Shown here in pieces: positions 16,869 through 25,791 of a stretch of 64,000 nt of DNA. Each line of letters opens with the position of its first letter. The stretch's first letter is position 1. Location of the stretch: contig NZ_JAJSOO010000001.1 of NCBI RefSeq assembly GCF_029428875.1, forward strand, positions 6,668,501 through 6,732,500, given 5' to 3'. Origin of the DNA: Streptomyces sp. JH34. Its GTDB lineage: Bacteria; Actinomycetota; Actinomycetes; Streptomycetales; Streptomycetaceae. Both the position numbers and the translations under genes were made by a program. The notes beneath the pieces are model-generated. The model had not been told where the DNA came from. It worked only from the letters and a program-made list of their open reading frames with translations, and searched no databases.

Positions 16869-17954
16869 TCAGCCGATCACCGCCGCCCGCACGCACAGGA
16901 CGTCCGGCAGGTGCGAGACGAGCTGCTGCCAGCTGTCGCCGTCGTCCGCACTCGCGTACACCTCGCCGTTGCGGTTGCCGAAGTAGACGCCGGCCGGGTC
17001 GGCGTCGTCCGTGCAGAGCCCGTCGCGCAGCACCGTGCCGTAGTGGTCGCCGTCCGGAAGGCCACGGGCCAGAGGCTCCCATGTCTCACCCGCGTCCCGT
17101 GTGCGGTACACGCGGCAGCGATGGCCGGCCGGGACCCGGTCGGCGTCGGCGTTGATCGGGAAGACGTAGAACGTGTTCGCGTGGTGCGGGTGTGCGGCGG
17201 CGGCGAAGCCGAAGTCCGACGGCAGGCCGGTGCCGATGTCCCTCCAGCGCTTTCCGCCGTCGTCGCTGCGGAACACGCCCCAGTGGTTCTGCAGGTAGAG
17301 GCGGTCGGGATCGGCGGCGTCACGGGTGACCTTGTGCACGCACTGGCCGAACTCGGGGTCGGGATCCGGCAGGAAGACGGCGGAGACGCCCTTGTTGGAG
17401 GGATCCCAGCGCTCACCGCCGTCCTCGGTGCGGAACACGCCCGCGGTGGACACGGCGACGGTCACCGCCCGGGCGTCCCTCGGATCGGTCAGGATGGTGT
17501 GCAGGCCCTCGCCGCCCCCGCCCGGCACCCACTTGGACCGGGTCGGGTGCTCCCAGAGCGGCCGGACCAGCTCGAAGGACTCCCCGCGGTCGTCCGAACG
17601 GAACAGCGCGGCCGGTTCGGTGCCCGCGTAGACGACGTCGGGTGCCTCCGGACCGGCGGGATGCAACTGCCACACCCGCTCCAGCGAGGCGTCGGTGAAC
17701 TGCGGGAACCTGACCGCGGGTTGCCTCGGCTCCACCCAGCTCGCACCCAGGTCGTCGGAGTGGAAGACCGAAGGGCCCCAGTGCGCGCTGTCCCCGCCCA
17801 CCAGGAGCCGGGGTGTCTCTCCGCGGGTGTCGATCGCGATCGAGTAGATCGCCTGGGCGTTGAAGTGCGGATCACCGAACTCCCATGCCCCGCCGCGTCT
17901 GCGGCCGAGGAAGAGCCCCTTGCGGGTGCCCACGGTGAGCAGTACGTCGGTCAT
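16869..17954 (-). CDS. BNR/Asp-box beta-propeller (sialidase-like) protein
   Basis: A 361-residue protein with at least six Asp-box turns of the form S/TxDxGxxW: SDDLGASW, SDDRGESF, TEDGGERW, SDDGGKRW, TRDAGETW and ADDGDSW. This defines a propeller of the sialidase/WD40-YVTN-BNR type. The arginine triad and catalytic residues of true sialidases are not recognisable. There is no signal peptide, so it is probably a cytoplasmic structural or binding propeller rather than a secreted glycosidase. ATG 17954 has GGGAGGT six bases upstream. Confidence 0.78.
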   Translation of the reverse strand: MTDVLLTVGTRKGLFLGRRRGGAWEFGDPHFNAQAIYSIAIDTRGETPRLLVGGDSAHWGPSVFHSDDLGASWVEPRQPAVRFPQFTDASLERVWQLHPAGPEAPDVVYAGTEPAALFRSDDRGESFELVRPLWEHPTRSKWVPGGGGEGLHTILTDPRDARAVTVAVSTAGVFRTEDGGERWDPSNKGVSAVFLPDPDPEFGQCVHKVTRDAADPDRLYLQNHWGVFRSDDGGKRWRDIGTGLPSDFGFAAAAHPHHANTFYVFPINADADRVPAGHRCRVYRTRDAGETWEPLARGLPDGDHYGTVLRDGLCTDDADPAGVYFGNRNGEVYASADDGDSWQQLVSHLPDVLCVRAAVIG

Positions 17955-18186
17955 GACAGGACCTCCCGAGACGCCGTTGTGCCGGATACGGGTCAGTCTG
18001 CACCCCGCCACTGACAACGGCCCGTAGCGACGACACCGGCGCAGCCCGCAGCGCTCGTGGAGGGTCTTGTCACCGGGCCGGGCGGGTGTCCCGGCCCGTC
18101 GGGCGGGGCCGCCCCACCGGTCCGGGCCCCGTTCCGAGCCGGCCCCACCGTGCGTCCGGGTCAGCGGGCGGGGAGTCGCACGTGTC

Positions 18187-19248
18187 CTACCGGCGTGCCG
18201 GGGGAGCCGTGCTGCTGCGGACCACCAGGCTCGTCGCCAGGTCGACCCGGGTGGTCGCCGGCTGCCTGCCGCGGCCGAGGTCCAGGACCAGCCGGGCCGC
18301 GGTCTCGGCCATCTCTATGAGCGGCTGGCGCACCGTGGTGAGGGGCGGGCCGATCCAGCGGGTGAGAGGCAGGTCGTCGAAGCCGACCACGCTGAGGTCC
18401 TCCGGGATCCGCAGCCCCAGCTCGCGCGCCGCCTCGTAGACGCCGAGCGCCTGCAGGTCGTTCCCGGCGAAGATCGCCGTGGGAGGTTCGGGCAGCCGCA
18501 ACAGTTCCAGGGCCGCGGTGTAGCCGTCCTCGTGGTTGAACTCGCCCTCCCGGACCAGCTCGGGGTCGATCGGCACTCCGGAGGTCTCCAGCGCGGCGCG
18601 GTAGCCGTCCAGCCGGGCGCGACTGCACATCATGCGGGCCGGCCCGCCGATGATTGCGACACGCCGGTGCCCCAGGCCCGTCAGATGCCGGGTTGCCGCG
18701 AGCCCGCCCTGCCAGTTCGCCGCCCCCACCGACGGGATGTCGTCTCCCGGGTCGCCCGCCGGATCGACGACGACGAAGGGGATGGAACGACTGGTCAACT
18801 GGGCGCGCTGTGCCGCGTCGAGGTCCGAGAGCACCAGGATTACCCCGGCCGGGCGGCGGGCCAGCACACCGTCCACCCATGTCTGTCCGGGGGTGAGCCG
18901 GCCCGCGCTCTCCGAGAGGACCAGGCTGAGGCCCTCCTCCCTGGCGACGTTCTCGACGCCCCGGACGACCTCCATGGCCCAGGCGCTGTCCAGCTCGTGG
19001 AAGACCAGGTCGATGAGCTGGGACTGCTGGGAGGCACCACGCCTGCGGCGGTAGCCGTGCCGCAGCAACAGTTCCTCCACCCTCGTGCGCGTACCGGGGG
19101 CGACATCGGCGCGGCCGTTCAGCACTTTCGAAACTGTCGGAGCCGAGACTCCGGCCGCGCGGGCGATCTCTGCCAGCGTGGCGGTGCTCTCCGACGACTC
19201 GTCGACGGACGTCTTCTCCTGTTGGGGCTGGACCTTTGCAGGGCTCAT
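18187..19248 (-). CDS. LacI family repressor of the adjacent sugar operon
   Basis: A 353-residue LacI/GalR regulator. The helix-turn-helix (ATLAEIARAAGVSAPTVSKV, about residues 23-42) and the hinge NGRADVAPGTR are followed by the periplasmic-binding-like sugar domain (ARRPAGVILVLSD, IIGGPARMM, FAGNDLQALGVYEAA). It is divergent from the ABC transporter/GH3 operon with a gap of about 150 bp. Its position and family match BxlR-type control of xylo-oligosaccharide use. Its probable operator is the CGAAACNTTCG sequence near the operon promoter. Confidence 0.9.
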   Translation of the reverse strand: MSPAKVQPQQEKTSVDESSESTATLAEIARAAGVSAPTVSKVLNGRADVAPGTRTRVEELLLRHGYRRRRGASQQSQLIDLVFHELDSAWAMEVVRGVENVAREEGLSLVLSESAGRLTPGQTWVDGVLARRPAGVILVLSDLDAAQRAQLTSRSIPFVVVDPAGDPGDDIPSVGAANWQGGLAATRHLTGLGHRRVAIIGGPARMMCSRARLDGYRAALETSGVPIDPELVREGEFNHEDGYTAALELLRLPEPPTAIFAGNDLQALGVYEAARELGLRIPEDLSVVGFDDLPLTRWIGPPLTTVRQPLIEMAETAARLVLDLGRGRQPATTRVDLATSLVVRSSTAPPARR

Positions 19249-19321
19249 GCATGAATCGTAGCTTCCCCCTCGCCCCGGGACCGCGAGCGGACAGGGTTCG
19301 TAAATCCTTGCTCCCGCCCTC

Positions 19322-19385
19322 TTGACTGGTCCGAAACACGACCGTACGGTTCCGGCAACATTCGAGATGCACGCCGAAACATTCG
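19322..19385 (+). promoter_or_regulatory. Promoter and operator of the ABC transporter/GH3 operon
   Basis: TTGACT (19322-19327) and TACGGT (19345-19350), spaced 17 bp, form a canonical housekeeping promoter. A half-site CGAAACA lies in the spacer (19332-19338), another half ACATTCG lies at about 19358-19364, and a full CGAAACATTCG lies at 19375-19385 just downstream of the expected start. The last is an inverted CGAA-N3-TTCG. The known BxlR site of Streptomyces is described as CGAA-N-TTCG, so this is a related LacI-family operator. Confidence 0.65.
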
Positions 19386-19400
19386 ATAGAGGGTGCGGTC

Positions 19401-20708
19401 ATGCGGTCGGGGATTTTCACTCAGGGCACACGTACGACGAGATGGGCAGCGGCGGGTGCGGCGATGGTCATGGCCGGAGTGCTGGCCGGCTGCGGCTCGG
19501 GAGGCGGCGGGAGCGACAGCGGAACCATCACCGCCTACGTCTACGGGGACGACGCCGTCAAGGTTCAGCAGGCCGCGGTCGACACCTTCAACAAGACCTC
19601 GAAGGTCAAGGTGAAGCTGGTGTCGGTCCCCGGCACCGACTACGTGAACAAGCTGCGCAGCGCCATGGGATCACCCAGCGCTCCGGACGTCTTCTTCAAC
19701 TGGGGCGGCGGCTCCATCAAGCCGTACGTCGACTCCGACGACCTGGTGGACCTGACGTCGACGATCAAGAACGACGCCACCCTCAAGGACGGCTTCCTCC
19801 CGGCGGTCATGACCGCCGGCGGTCTCGAGGGAAAGATCTACGGGGTACCCATGCGCGGCATGCAGCCCGTGATGCTCTTCTACAACAAGGCCCTCTTCGC
19901 CGAGCACGAGATCGAGCCGCCCAAGACGTGGGAAGACCTCCAGGCGGCCATCAAGACCTTCAAGACCGCCGGGATCACCCCGTTCGCGCTCGGCGGCTCC
20001 GACAAGTGGCCCGAACTGATGTGGATGGAGTACCTGCTCGACCGGATCGGCGGCCCCGAGGTCTTCCGCAAGATCCAGGACGGTGACACCCAGGGGTGGG
20101 GGGACCCGGCGGTGCTCGAGACGGCACGGACCGTCGAGGAGCTGGTCGACGACGGCGCCTTCGGCAAGAACTTCAACTCCGTCGACTACGGCAACGGCGG
20201 AGCACCCACCCTGCTCAACAAGGGCAAGGCCGCGATGCACCTCATGGGTTCGTGGGAGTACTCGACCCAGCTGGGCAAGGCCCCCGAGTTCGCGAAGAAG
20301 GACCTCGGCTGGACCGCCTTCCCGACGGTGGCCGGCGGAGTGGGGGACCCCGCGAACGTGGTGGGCAACCCGACCAACTACTGGTCGGTCAACGCCCGGA
20401 CCAAGCACAAGGACACCGCCGTCGCGTTCCTGAAGACGATGGCGTCGCAGACCTACGCGCAGGCCCTCGTCGACAACGGTGACGTTCCCACCACGTCCGG
20501 CGCGGCCTCGATGCTGAGCGGCTCACCCAACCCGCAGTTCGCCTCCGACCAGTACGAGATGGTGCAGAAGGCCCCGAACTTCACCCTCTCGTGGGACCAG
20601 GCACTCGAAGCCCAGTACGCCACGCCACTTCTCACGGAGATCAGCAAGCTGTTCGCGGGCAAGACGACCCCCGAGCAGTTCGTCGCAGCGATGAAGGCCG
20701 CCAGGTAA
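19401..20708 (+). CDS. Sugar ABC transporter substrate-binding lipoprotein
   Basis: A 435-residue family 1 extracellular solute-binding protein. The signal peptide ends in the lipobox LAGC (residues about 27-30), which anchors it to the outer face of the membrane. The mature part has the family hallmarks FNKTSKVKVKLV, MRGMQPVMLFYNK, AAMHLMGSWE and NPTNYWSVN. It is the first gene of the four-gene operon; AGAGGG lies eight bases before the ATG. By family and neighbours it captures an oligosaccharide, probably xylo- or gluco-oligosaccharide (BxlE-like). Confidence 0.9.
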   Translation: MRSGIFTQGTRTTRWAAAGAAMVMAGVLAGCGSGGGGSDSGTITAYVYGDDAVKVQQAAVDTFNKTSKVKVKLVSVPGTDYVNKLRSAMGSPSAPDVFFNWGGGSIKPYVDSDDLVDLTSTIKNDATLKDGFLPAVMTAGGLEGKIYGVPMRGMQPVMLFYNKALFAEHEIEPPKTWEDLQAAIKTFKTAGITPFALGGSDKWPELMWMEYLLDRIGGPEVFRKIQDGDTQGWGDPAVLETARTVEELVDDGAFGKNFNSVDYGNGGAPTLLNKGKAAMHLMGSWEYSTQLGKAPEFAKKDLGWTAFPTVAGGVGDPANVVGNPTNYWSVNARTKHKDTAVAFLKTMASQTYAQALVDNGDVPTTSGAASMLSGSPNPQFASDQYEMVQKAPNFTLSWDQALEAQYATPLLTEISKLFAGKTTPEQFVAAMKAAR

Positions 20709-20710
20709 CG

Positions 20711-21640
20711 ATGCCGCACCACACTCCGGTCGCGAAGAGGCACGGGGACAGGAAGGCGGCCGTCGGTGACGTCGGCCGCCCGCCGGTCGCATGGGCCGTC
20801 CCGGGCATCCTCTTCTTCGCCGTCTTCGCGATCGTCCCCCTGGCGATCGCCGTCTACCTCTCCTTCTGCACCTGGGACGGGCTCGACTCCCCGACCCTGA
20901 CCGGGCTGGACAACTGGACCCGGCTGTTCAACGACTCCGAGTTCGGCCAGGCCGCCTGGCTGAGCCTCGTGCTCACCACGGTCAGCTGGGTCTTCCAGAC
21001 CCCGGTCGCCCTGTTGCTGGGCGTCTGGGCGGCGGGCCGTCAGCGCGGCCGCGCCTTCCTGTCGGCGATCTTCTTCATCCCGCTGCTGCTCTCCACCACC
21101 GCGATAGCGATGCTGTTCCACGCCCTGCTGGACCCGAACTTCGGTGTGATCCGGACGATCGGCCCCTGGCTCGGCATCGATCCCGACGTCATGGGGTCGT
21201 CCACCGGCGCCCTGCTCGTGGTGGCGTTCGTCGGCGGCTGGCAGTTCATGCCCTTCCACACACTGATCTACCAGGGCGGCGCCCGGCAGATCCCGGAAGT
21301 CCTCTACCAGGCCGCCTCCATCGACGGCGCGGGCATGGTCCGGCAGTTCTTCCACATCACGCTGCCGCAGCTGCGCCACACGGCGACGACCTCGTCGGTC
21401 CTGATGATCGTCGGCTCGCTGACCTACTTCGACACCGTCCTCATCATGACCAAGGGCGGCCCCGGCACGGACACGACGATCCTGCCCTACCTGATGTACC
21501 GGACCGGCTTCCAGACCTACGACCTCGGCTACGCGGCGGCCATCGCCACCGCACTGGTCGTCGTGGCCACCGGTGTCTCGCTGCTCATGGTCCGACTCAG
21601 CGGCTTCGGATCCATGCGGTCCACCAGGGAAGGTATGTGA
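20711..21640 (+). CDS. Sugar ABC transporter permease (MalF type)
   Basis: A 309-residue inner-membrane permease with six predicted helices and the EAA-type cytoplasmic loop (EVLYQAASIDGAGMVRQFFH) that docks on the ATPase. ATG 20711 begins two bases after the stop of the binding-protein gene, so translation is probably coupled. No ATPase gene is in the operon. Streptomyces sugar importers of this class usually share the MsiK ATPase encoded elsewhere, which is expected here but not visible. Confidence 0.9.
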   Translation: MPHHTPVAKRHGDRKAAVGDVGRPPVAWAVPGILFFAVFAIVPLAIAVYLSFCTWDGLDSPTLTGLDNWTRLFNDSEFGQAAWLSLVLTTVSWVFQTPVALLLGVWAAGRQRGRAFLSAIFFIPLLLSTTAIAMLFHALLDPNFGVIRTIGPWLGIDPDVMGSSTGALLVVAFVGGWQFMPFHTLIYQGGARQIPEVLYQAASIDGAGMVRQFFHITLPQLRHTATTSSVLMIVGSLTYFDTVLIMTKGGPGTDTTILPYLMYRTGFQTYDLGYAAAIATALVVVATGVSLLMVRLSGFGSMRSTREGM

Positions 21641-21644
21641 CGAG

Positions 21645-22544
21645 ATGTCGACCGACACCCGCCCCGCCGTGCCGCAGCACCGCACGACACCCGCCACGCC
21701 GCGTCGTGGCCGCCCGGCCCGCCGGCGCGGGCCCCGCGGCAACCCCGTGGCCGGCTTCGGCTCGCTGATCTGGCTCCTCGTCGTCCTGGTACCGCTCTAC
21801 ACGCTGGTCTCCGCGTCGCTGATGCGCCAGGACGAGGCCCTGAACGGCGATCCGCTGGCGATCCCGACGGATCCGACGTTCGAGAACTACGGCACCGTGC
21901 TGGACAGCGGCTTCCTCACACTGATCGGGAACACCGCGATCGTGGCCGTGGCCACGGTGGCCATCGTGCTGGTGCTCTCGGTCCCGGTGGCCTACGTGGC
22001 GGTGCGCACCCGCAGCCGCCTCTCCTCGCTCGCCTTCCGCACCTTCCTGCTCGGCGTGGCGATCCCGGCCCAGGCGGTGATCGTCCCGCTCTACCTGATG
22101 ATCGGCGAAATGGGGCTGTACGACACCCTGTGGGCGATCATCCTGCCCACCGCGGCCTTCGCGATGCCCGTCGCGGTCCTCGTGCTCAGCGGCACCATGC
22201 GCGACGTCTCCGAGGAGATGTACGAGGCGATGGCCCTCGACGGCGCCTCCCCCGTACGCATGCTGTGGCAGCTGGCGGTTCCGCTCTCCAGGGCGGGGAT
22301 CAGCACGGTCGCGATCTTCTCGGCCCTGCAGGCGTGGAACGGGTTCCTGTTCCCGCTGATCCTCACGCAGTCGGAGGAGCAGCGCGTGCTGACACTCGGG
22401 TTGTTCAACTTCATGAGCCAGTTCGGAGTGAACATCCCCGCGGTACTGGCAGCGATCGTCCTCTCCGTCATACCCATCTTCGCCGTGTACCTCGTGGCCC
22501 GGCGGGCGCTGATCAACGGACTGATGGGGGTGGGCGGCAAGTAG
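21645..22544 (+). CDS. Sugar ABC transporter permease (MalG type)
   Basis: A 299-residue second permease. A Pro/Arg-rich cytoplasmic N terminus of about 30 residues precedes six helices. The EAA loop EEMYEAMALDGASPVRM lies at about two-thirds of the length. The ATG lies four bases after the stop of the first permease gene. It forms the heterodimeric channel with that protein. Confidence 0.9.
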   Translation: MSTDTRPAVPQHRTTPATPRRGRPARRRGPRGNPVAGFGSLIWLLVVLVPLYTLVSASLMRQDEALNGDPLAIPTDPTFENYGTVLDSGFLTLIGNTAIVAVATVAIVLVLSVPVAYVAVRTRSRLSSLAFRTFLLGVAIPAQAVIVPLYLMIGEMGLYDTLWAIILPTAAFAMPVAVLVLSGTMRDVSEEMYEAMALDGASPVRMLWQLAVPLSRAGISTVAIFSALQAWNGFLFPLILTQSEEQRVLTLGLFNFMSQFGVNIPAVLAAIVLSVIPIFAVYLVARRALINGLMGVGGK

Positions 22545-22596
22545 CACACCGAGGCCGCCCCGGACCACAGCACTCATGAGAGGAACCCCTGCCGTC

Positions 22597-24999
22597 ATGG
22601 CAATCCACCCTGCCCCGCAGGCCCGTCAGGCCGATCCGTCCCCCGCCGCCGACGGACCGTGGCGCGACCCCTCGCTCGATCCCGAGGTGAGGGTGGCCGA
22701 CCTGGCGGCCCGGATGACGCTCGAGGAGAAGGCCGCCCAGCTGTACGGAATCTGGGTGGGTGCCGACGCCGAGGGCGGCGGCGTCGCACCCCACCAGAAC
22801 GACATGGTCGACCCCGTCGACTTCGAGGACATCACCACCCGCGGACTCGGCCAGCTCACCCGTCCGTTCGGCACCGCCCCGGTCGATCCGGGCGTCGGCG
22901 CCGTCTCCTTGGCCCGCGCCCAGGCCAGGATCGTGGAGTCGGGCCGCTTCGGTGTCCCCGCGCTCGCCCACGAGGAGTGCCTGGCCGGCTTCACCGCCTG
23001 GGGCGCCACCGCCTATCCGGTGCCGCTCGCCTGGGGTGCGGCCTGGGACCCCGAGCTGGTCGCCGAGATGGCGCACCGCATCGGCAGCGACATGCGGTCG
23101 GTCGGTGTCCACCAGGGCCTCGCCCCTGTCCTGGACGTGGTGAGGGACCTGCGCTGGGGTCGTGTCGAGGAGACCATCGGCGAGGACCCCTATCTGGTCG
23201 CGACCATCGGTACGGCGTACGTCCAGGGGCTGGAGTCCTCCGGGATCGTCGCCACGCTCAAGCACTTCGCGGGCTACTCCGCGTCGGCCGGGGCCCGCAA
23301 CCTGTCCCCGGTCCGGGCCGGAGTCCGCGAGATGGCCGACGTGATCCTCCCGCCGTTCGAGATGGCGGTCCGTGAGGGCGGCCCCCGCTCGGTGATGCAC
23401 TCGTACGCCGAGATCGACGGGGTGCCGGCCGCCGCCGACCCGGCCCTGCTCACCGGCCTCCTCAGGGACACCTGGGGTTTCACCGGGACGGTCGTCGCCG
23501 ACTACTTCGGCATCGGCTTCCTCGAGACCCTGCACCGGGTGGCCGAGGGCCGCGGCGACGCCGCCCGCCTCGCGCTGACGGCAGGCGTGGACGTCGAGCT
23601 GCCCACCGTACGCAGTTACGGGGACGAGCTGGTGGCCGCCGTGCGCGACGGACTCGTGGCCGAGGAACTGGTGGACCGGGCCCTGCGCAGGGTCCTGCTG
23701 CAGAAGTGCGAGCTCGGGCTGCTCGACCCGGACCGGGAGGTCCTGCCCGCCGCGCTCGACGGGGTGGACCCGGAGCGGGCGCGCGGCACGGTGGACCTCG
23801 ACCCTCCGGGCAACCGCGCCCTGGCCCGGCTGCTCGCCGAACGGTCCTGCGTCCTGCTGGCCAATCCCGGTGGCGCCCTCCCGCTGGCCGGCACCGGACG
23901 GATCGCCGTCGTGGGGCCCCGCGCCGACGATCCGCTGGCCATGCTGGGCTGCTACTCGTTCCCCAGCCACGTCGGGGTCCAGCACCCCGACGCGCCCATG
24001 GGCATCGTCGTACCGACGGTGCTGGAAGCGCTCCGCGACGAATTCCCCGGCGCGGACATCGACCACGCGCAGGGCTGCGAGGTGGACGGCACGGACACCT
24101 CCGGGATCGAAGGCGCCGCCGCACTGGCGGCCGGGGCCGACGTGTGTGTGGCCGTCCTCGGGGACCGGGCCGGGCTGTTCGGCCGCGGAACCTCGGGCGA
24201 GGGCTGCGACGCCGCCGACCTGGCGCTGCCGGGTCTCCAGGGTGAGCTGCTGGACGCGCTGCTGGCGACCGGGACCCCGGTGGTCCTGGTGCTGCTGACG
24301 GGGCGTACGTACGCGCTCGGCGGGCGGGCGGACCGGCTGGCCGGCTGTGTGCAGGCGTTCTTCCCCGGGGAGGAGGGCGGGCCGGCGCTCGCCGGTGTGC
24401 TCTCGGGGCGGGTCAACCCCTCCGGACATCTGCCCCTGGGTGTCCCCCGCGGTCCCGGCGGCCAGCCGTGGACGTATCTGCAGCCGCCGCTCGGCCGGGC
24501 CAACGGGGTCAGCAACCTGGACCCGACCCCGCTCTACCCCTTCGGCCACGGGCTCTCGTACACCTCGTTCGCCTGGGAGGCCGGTGCGGACGCGCCGGCC
24601 GAGCTGCCCACCGACGGGGAGACCGATCTCGCGGTCACGGTCCGCAACACCGGCGACCGCGACGGCGCCGAAGTGGTGCAGCTCTACGTCCACGACCCGG
24701 TCGCCCAGACCACGCGCCCCGAGGCCCGGCTGATCGGATACGCCCGGGTGCCGCTCGCGGCGGGGGAGTCCCGCAGGGTCAGCTTCCGCTTCCACCCGGA
24801 CCTGGTCTCGTTCACCGGGGCCGGCGGGCGCCGGATCGTCGAACCCGGCGACCTGGAGCTGCGCTTCGCCGCGTCCAGCGACATCGCGGACGTCAAGCAC
24901 GTCGTACGGCTGCGTCTCACCGGGCCCGAGCGCACCGTCGACCACCGGCGCCACATGGTCTGCGCCACGTCCGTCGGTGTGCCGGCCGCGCGGAAGTGA
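22597..24999 (+). CDS. Cytoplasmic GH3 glycosidase (beta-xylosidase/beta-glucosidase)
   Basis: An 800-residue glycoside hydrolase family 3 enzyme without a signal peptide, so it cleaves sugars after import. The N-terminal TIM barrel carries EDPYLVA, LKHFAGYSA and the nucleophile D302 in VVADYFGIG. The alpha/beta sandwich domain contains the FGRGTSGEGCD segment likely to hold the acid/base Glu. A C-terminal fibronectin III-like domain (VTVRNTGDRDGAEVVQLYV) completes it. The sequence style and operon context resemble BxlA beta-xylosidase, but beta-glucosidase activity cannot be excluded. ATG 22597 is preferred; AGAGGA lies 12-13 bases upstream. Confidence 0.88.
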   Translation: MAIHPAPQARQADPSPAADGPWRDPSLDPEVRVADLAARMTLEEKAAQLYGIWVGADAEGGGVAPHQNDMVDPVDFEDITTRGLGQLTRPFGTAPVDPGVGAVSLARAQARIVESGRFGVPALAHEECLAGFTAWGATAYPVPLAWGAAWDPELVAEMAHRIGSDMRSVGVHQGLAPVLDVVRDLRWGRVEETIGEDPYLVATIGTAYVQGLESSGIVATLKHFAGYSASAGARNLSPVRAGVREMADVILPPFEMAVREGGPRSVMHSYAEIDGVPAAADPALLTGLLRDTWGFTGTVVADYFGIGFLETLHRVAEGRGDAARLALTAGVDVELPTVRSYGDELVAAVRDGLVAEELVDRALRRVLLQKCELGLLDPDREVLPAALDGVDPERARGTVDLDPPGNRALARLLAERSCVLLANPGGALPLAGTGRIAVVGPRADDPLAMLGCYSFPSHVGVQHPDAPMGIVVPTVLEALRDEFPGADIDHAQGCEVDGTDTSGIEGAAALAAGADVCVAVLGDRAGLFGRGTSGEGCDAADLALPGLQGELLDALLATGTPVVLVLLTGRTYALGGRADRLAGCVQAFFPGEEGGPALAGVLSGRVNPSGHLPLGVPRGPGGQPWTYLQPPLGRANGVSNLDPTPLYPFGHGLSYTSFAWEAGADAPAELPTDGETDLAVTVRNTGDRDGAEVVQLYVHDPVAQTTRPEARLIGYARVPLAAGESRRVSFRFHPDLVSFTGAGGRRIVEPGDLELRFAASSDIADVKHVVRLRLTGPERTVDHRRHMVCATSVGVPAARK

Positions 25000-25026
25000 A
25001 TGTCGGGGCCGTGGGCCCCCGCAGGA

Positions 25027-25064
25027 CCGCCCCGGCGTGCCCCTCGAAGGATGCGCCGGGGCGG
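25027..25064 (+). terminator. Terminator of the sugar operon
   Basis: A perfect 11-bp stem (25027-25037 with 25054-25064) with a 16-nt loop lies 28 bp after the GH3 stop. The operator-like palindrome follows at once. Confidence 0.6.
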
Positions 25065-25065
25065 A

Positions 25066-25080
25066 TCCGAAACTTTCGGA
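25066..25080. promoter_or_regulatory. Second CGAAACNTTCG operator-like palindrome
   Basis: TCCGAAACTTTCGGA is a perfect palindrome about base 25073. It contains the core CGAAACTTTCG, which matches the operon promoter site at 19375-19385 in 10 of 11 positions. It lies downstream of the operon and about 140 bp before a small gene of unknown function, so it could be an operator for that gene or a distal site for the same LacI repressor. Confidence 0.55.
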
Positions 25081-25222
25081 CACACCCGCCTCGGGGGCGG
25101 CCGACCCGAGCGTGGTACTCCAGAACCTGGTGATGGGCAACGGCGGCATCGGCCCCGGCTGTCCGGGCCGGCCGGAGACTCTCCGGCCGAGCTGACCGGA
25201 GCAGGACGAGGAGGCGACAGGA

Positions 25223-25627
25223 ATGGGCATCGAGATCAAGGACCCCCAGGGGCGCGGCGCGACGCTGGAGGTGACCCCCGGACCCGCGGAAGGGCCTCTT
25301 CAGGTGTCACTCGTGATCGGCGGCCCCTCGGCACCCGCCGCCTGGTCCTGCACTCCGGCCGCCGCCAGGGCACTCGCCGCGGCCCTCGTCGCCGCGGCCG
25401 GCGAGGCGGAGAGCGCCCGGGAGTCGGAGCCCGTCACCGTCGAGGCGCGTGACCTGCTGCGGGGCGACGTACGGGACGGGGACCGGTTCATGACGGTGGA
25501 AGCCGTCAGGGCGGACGGAACGAACGTCCAGGTGACGTGGACCTCCGGCGCCGGACGCAGCTGGAGCCAGATGTACGACGCCGACGCCGCCATCCGGCTC
25601 CGGCGCCGGCTGCGACCGGAGGACTGA
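25223..25627 (+). CDS. Small conserved-looking protein of unknown function
   Basis: A 134-residue soluble protein. The N-terminal half is beta-rich with an alanine-rich helix (AAARALAAALVAAAGEAESAR). The C-terminal half (VTVEARDLLRGDVRDGDRFM, then TWTSGAGRSWSQMY) resembles a small beta-barrel. No family is recognised. GAGGAGG about ten bases before the ATG gives a good ribosome site. It lies between the GH3 operon with its distal operator and the old-yellow-enzyme gene. Confidence 0.7.
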   Translation: MGIEIKDPQGRGATLEVTPGPAEGPLQVSLVIGGPSAPAAWSCTPAAARALAAALVAAAGEAESARESEPVTVEARDLLRGDVRDGDRFMTVEAVRADGTNVQVTWTSGAGRSWSQMYDADAAIRLRRRLRPED

Positions 25628-25665
25628 GGGGCGTCCCGTCGGCCGATTCATGGTTCGACGCGAGC

Positions 25666-25726
25666 CGTAGTACGGTCGATCTCGTAGTACGGTGATTTTC
25701 GTAGTACGGTGAATCTCGTACCAAGA
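25666..25726. repeat. Three tandem 17-bp repeats upstream of the OYE gene
   Basis: Copies at 25666-25682, 25683-25699 and 25700-25716 share CGTAGTACGGT at their 5' end, followed by the variable tails CGATCT, GATTTT and GAATCT. A partial fourth copy (CGTACCAAGA) follows. Each copy holds the 9-bp palindrome CGTAGTACG. The array ends about 75 bp before the start codon, where a promoter and operator would lie. The related text CTCTCGTACAA occurs at the ArsR promoter (27662-27672). Confidence 0.8.
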
Positions 25727-25791
25727 GCCGGGCCCCGCGCGCCCGGGCCCGCCCCTTCGCCCCGTCGCTTACCGAGGAATCGGAGCCCCTA

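Noticed and set aside
25000..25195. Short plus-strand frame between the GH3 gene and the gene at 25223
   Set aside because: It spans the terminator hairpin and the operator palindrome, has no ribosome site and no family resemblance.
22513..25239. Open frame of about 900 codons antisense to the GH3 gene
   Set aside because: Mirror frame of a well-supported glycosidase. It is His/Gly/Arg-rich, has no recognisable domain, and lacks a promoter or ribosome site.
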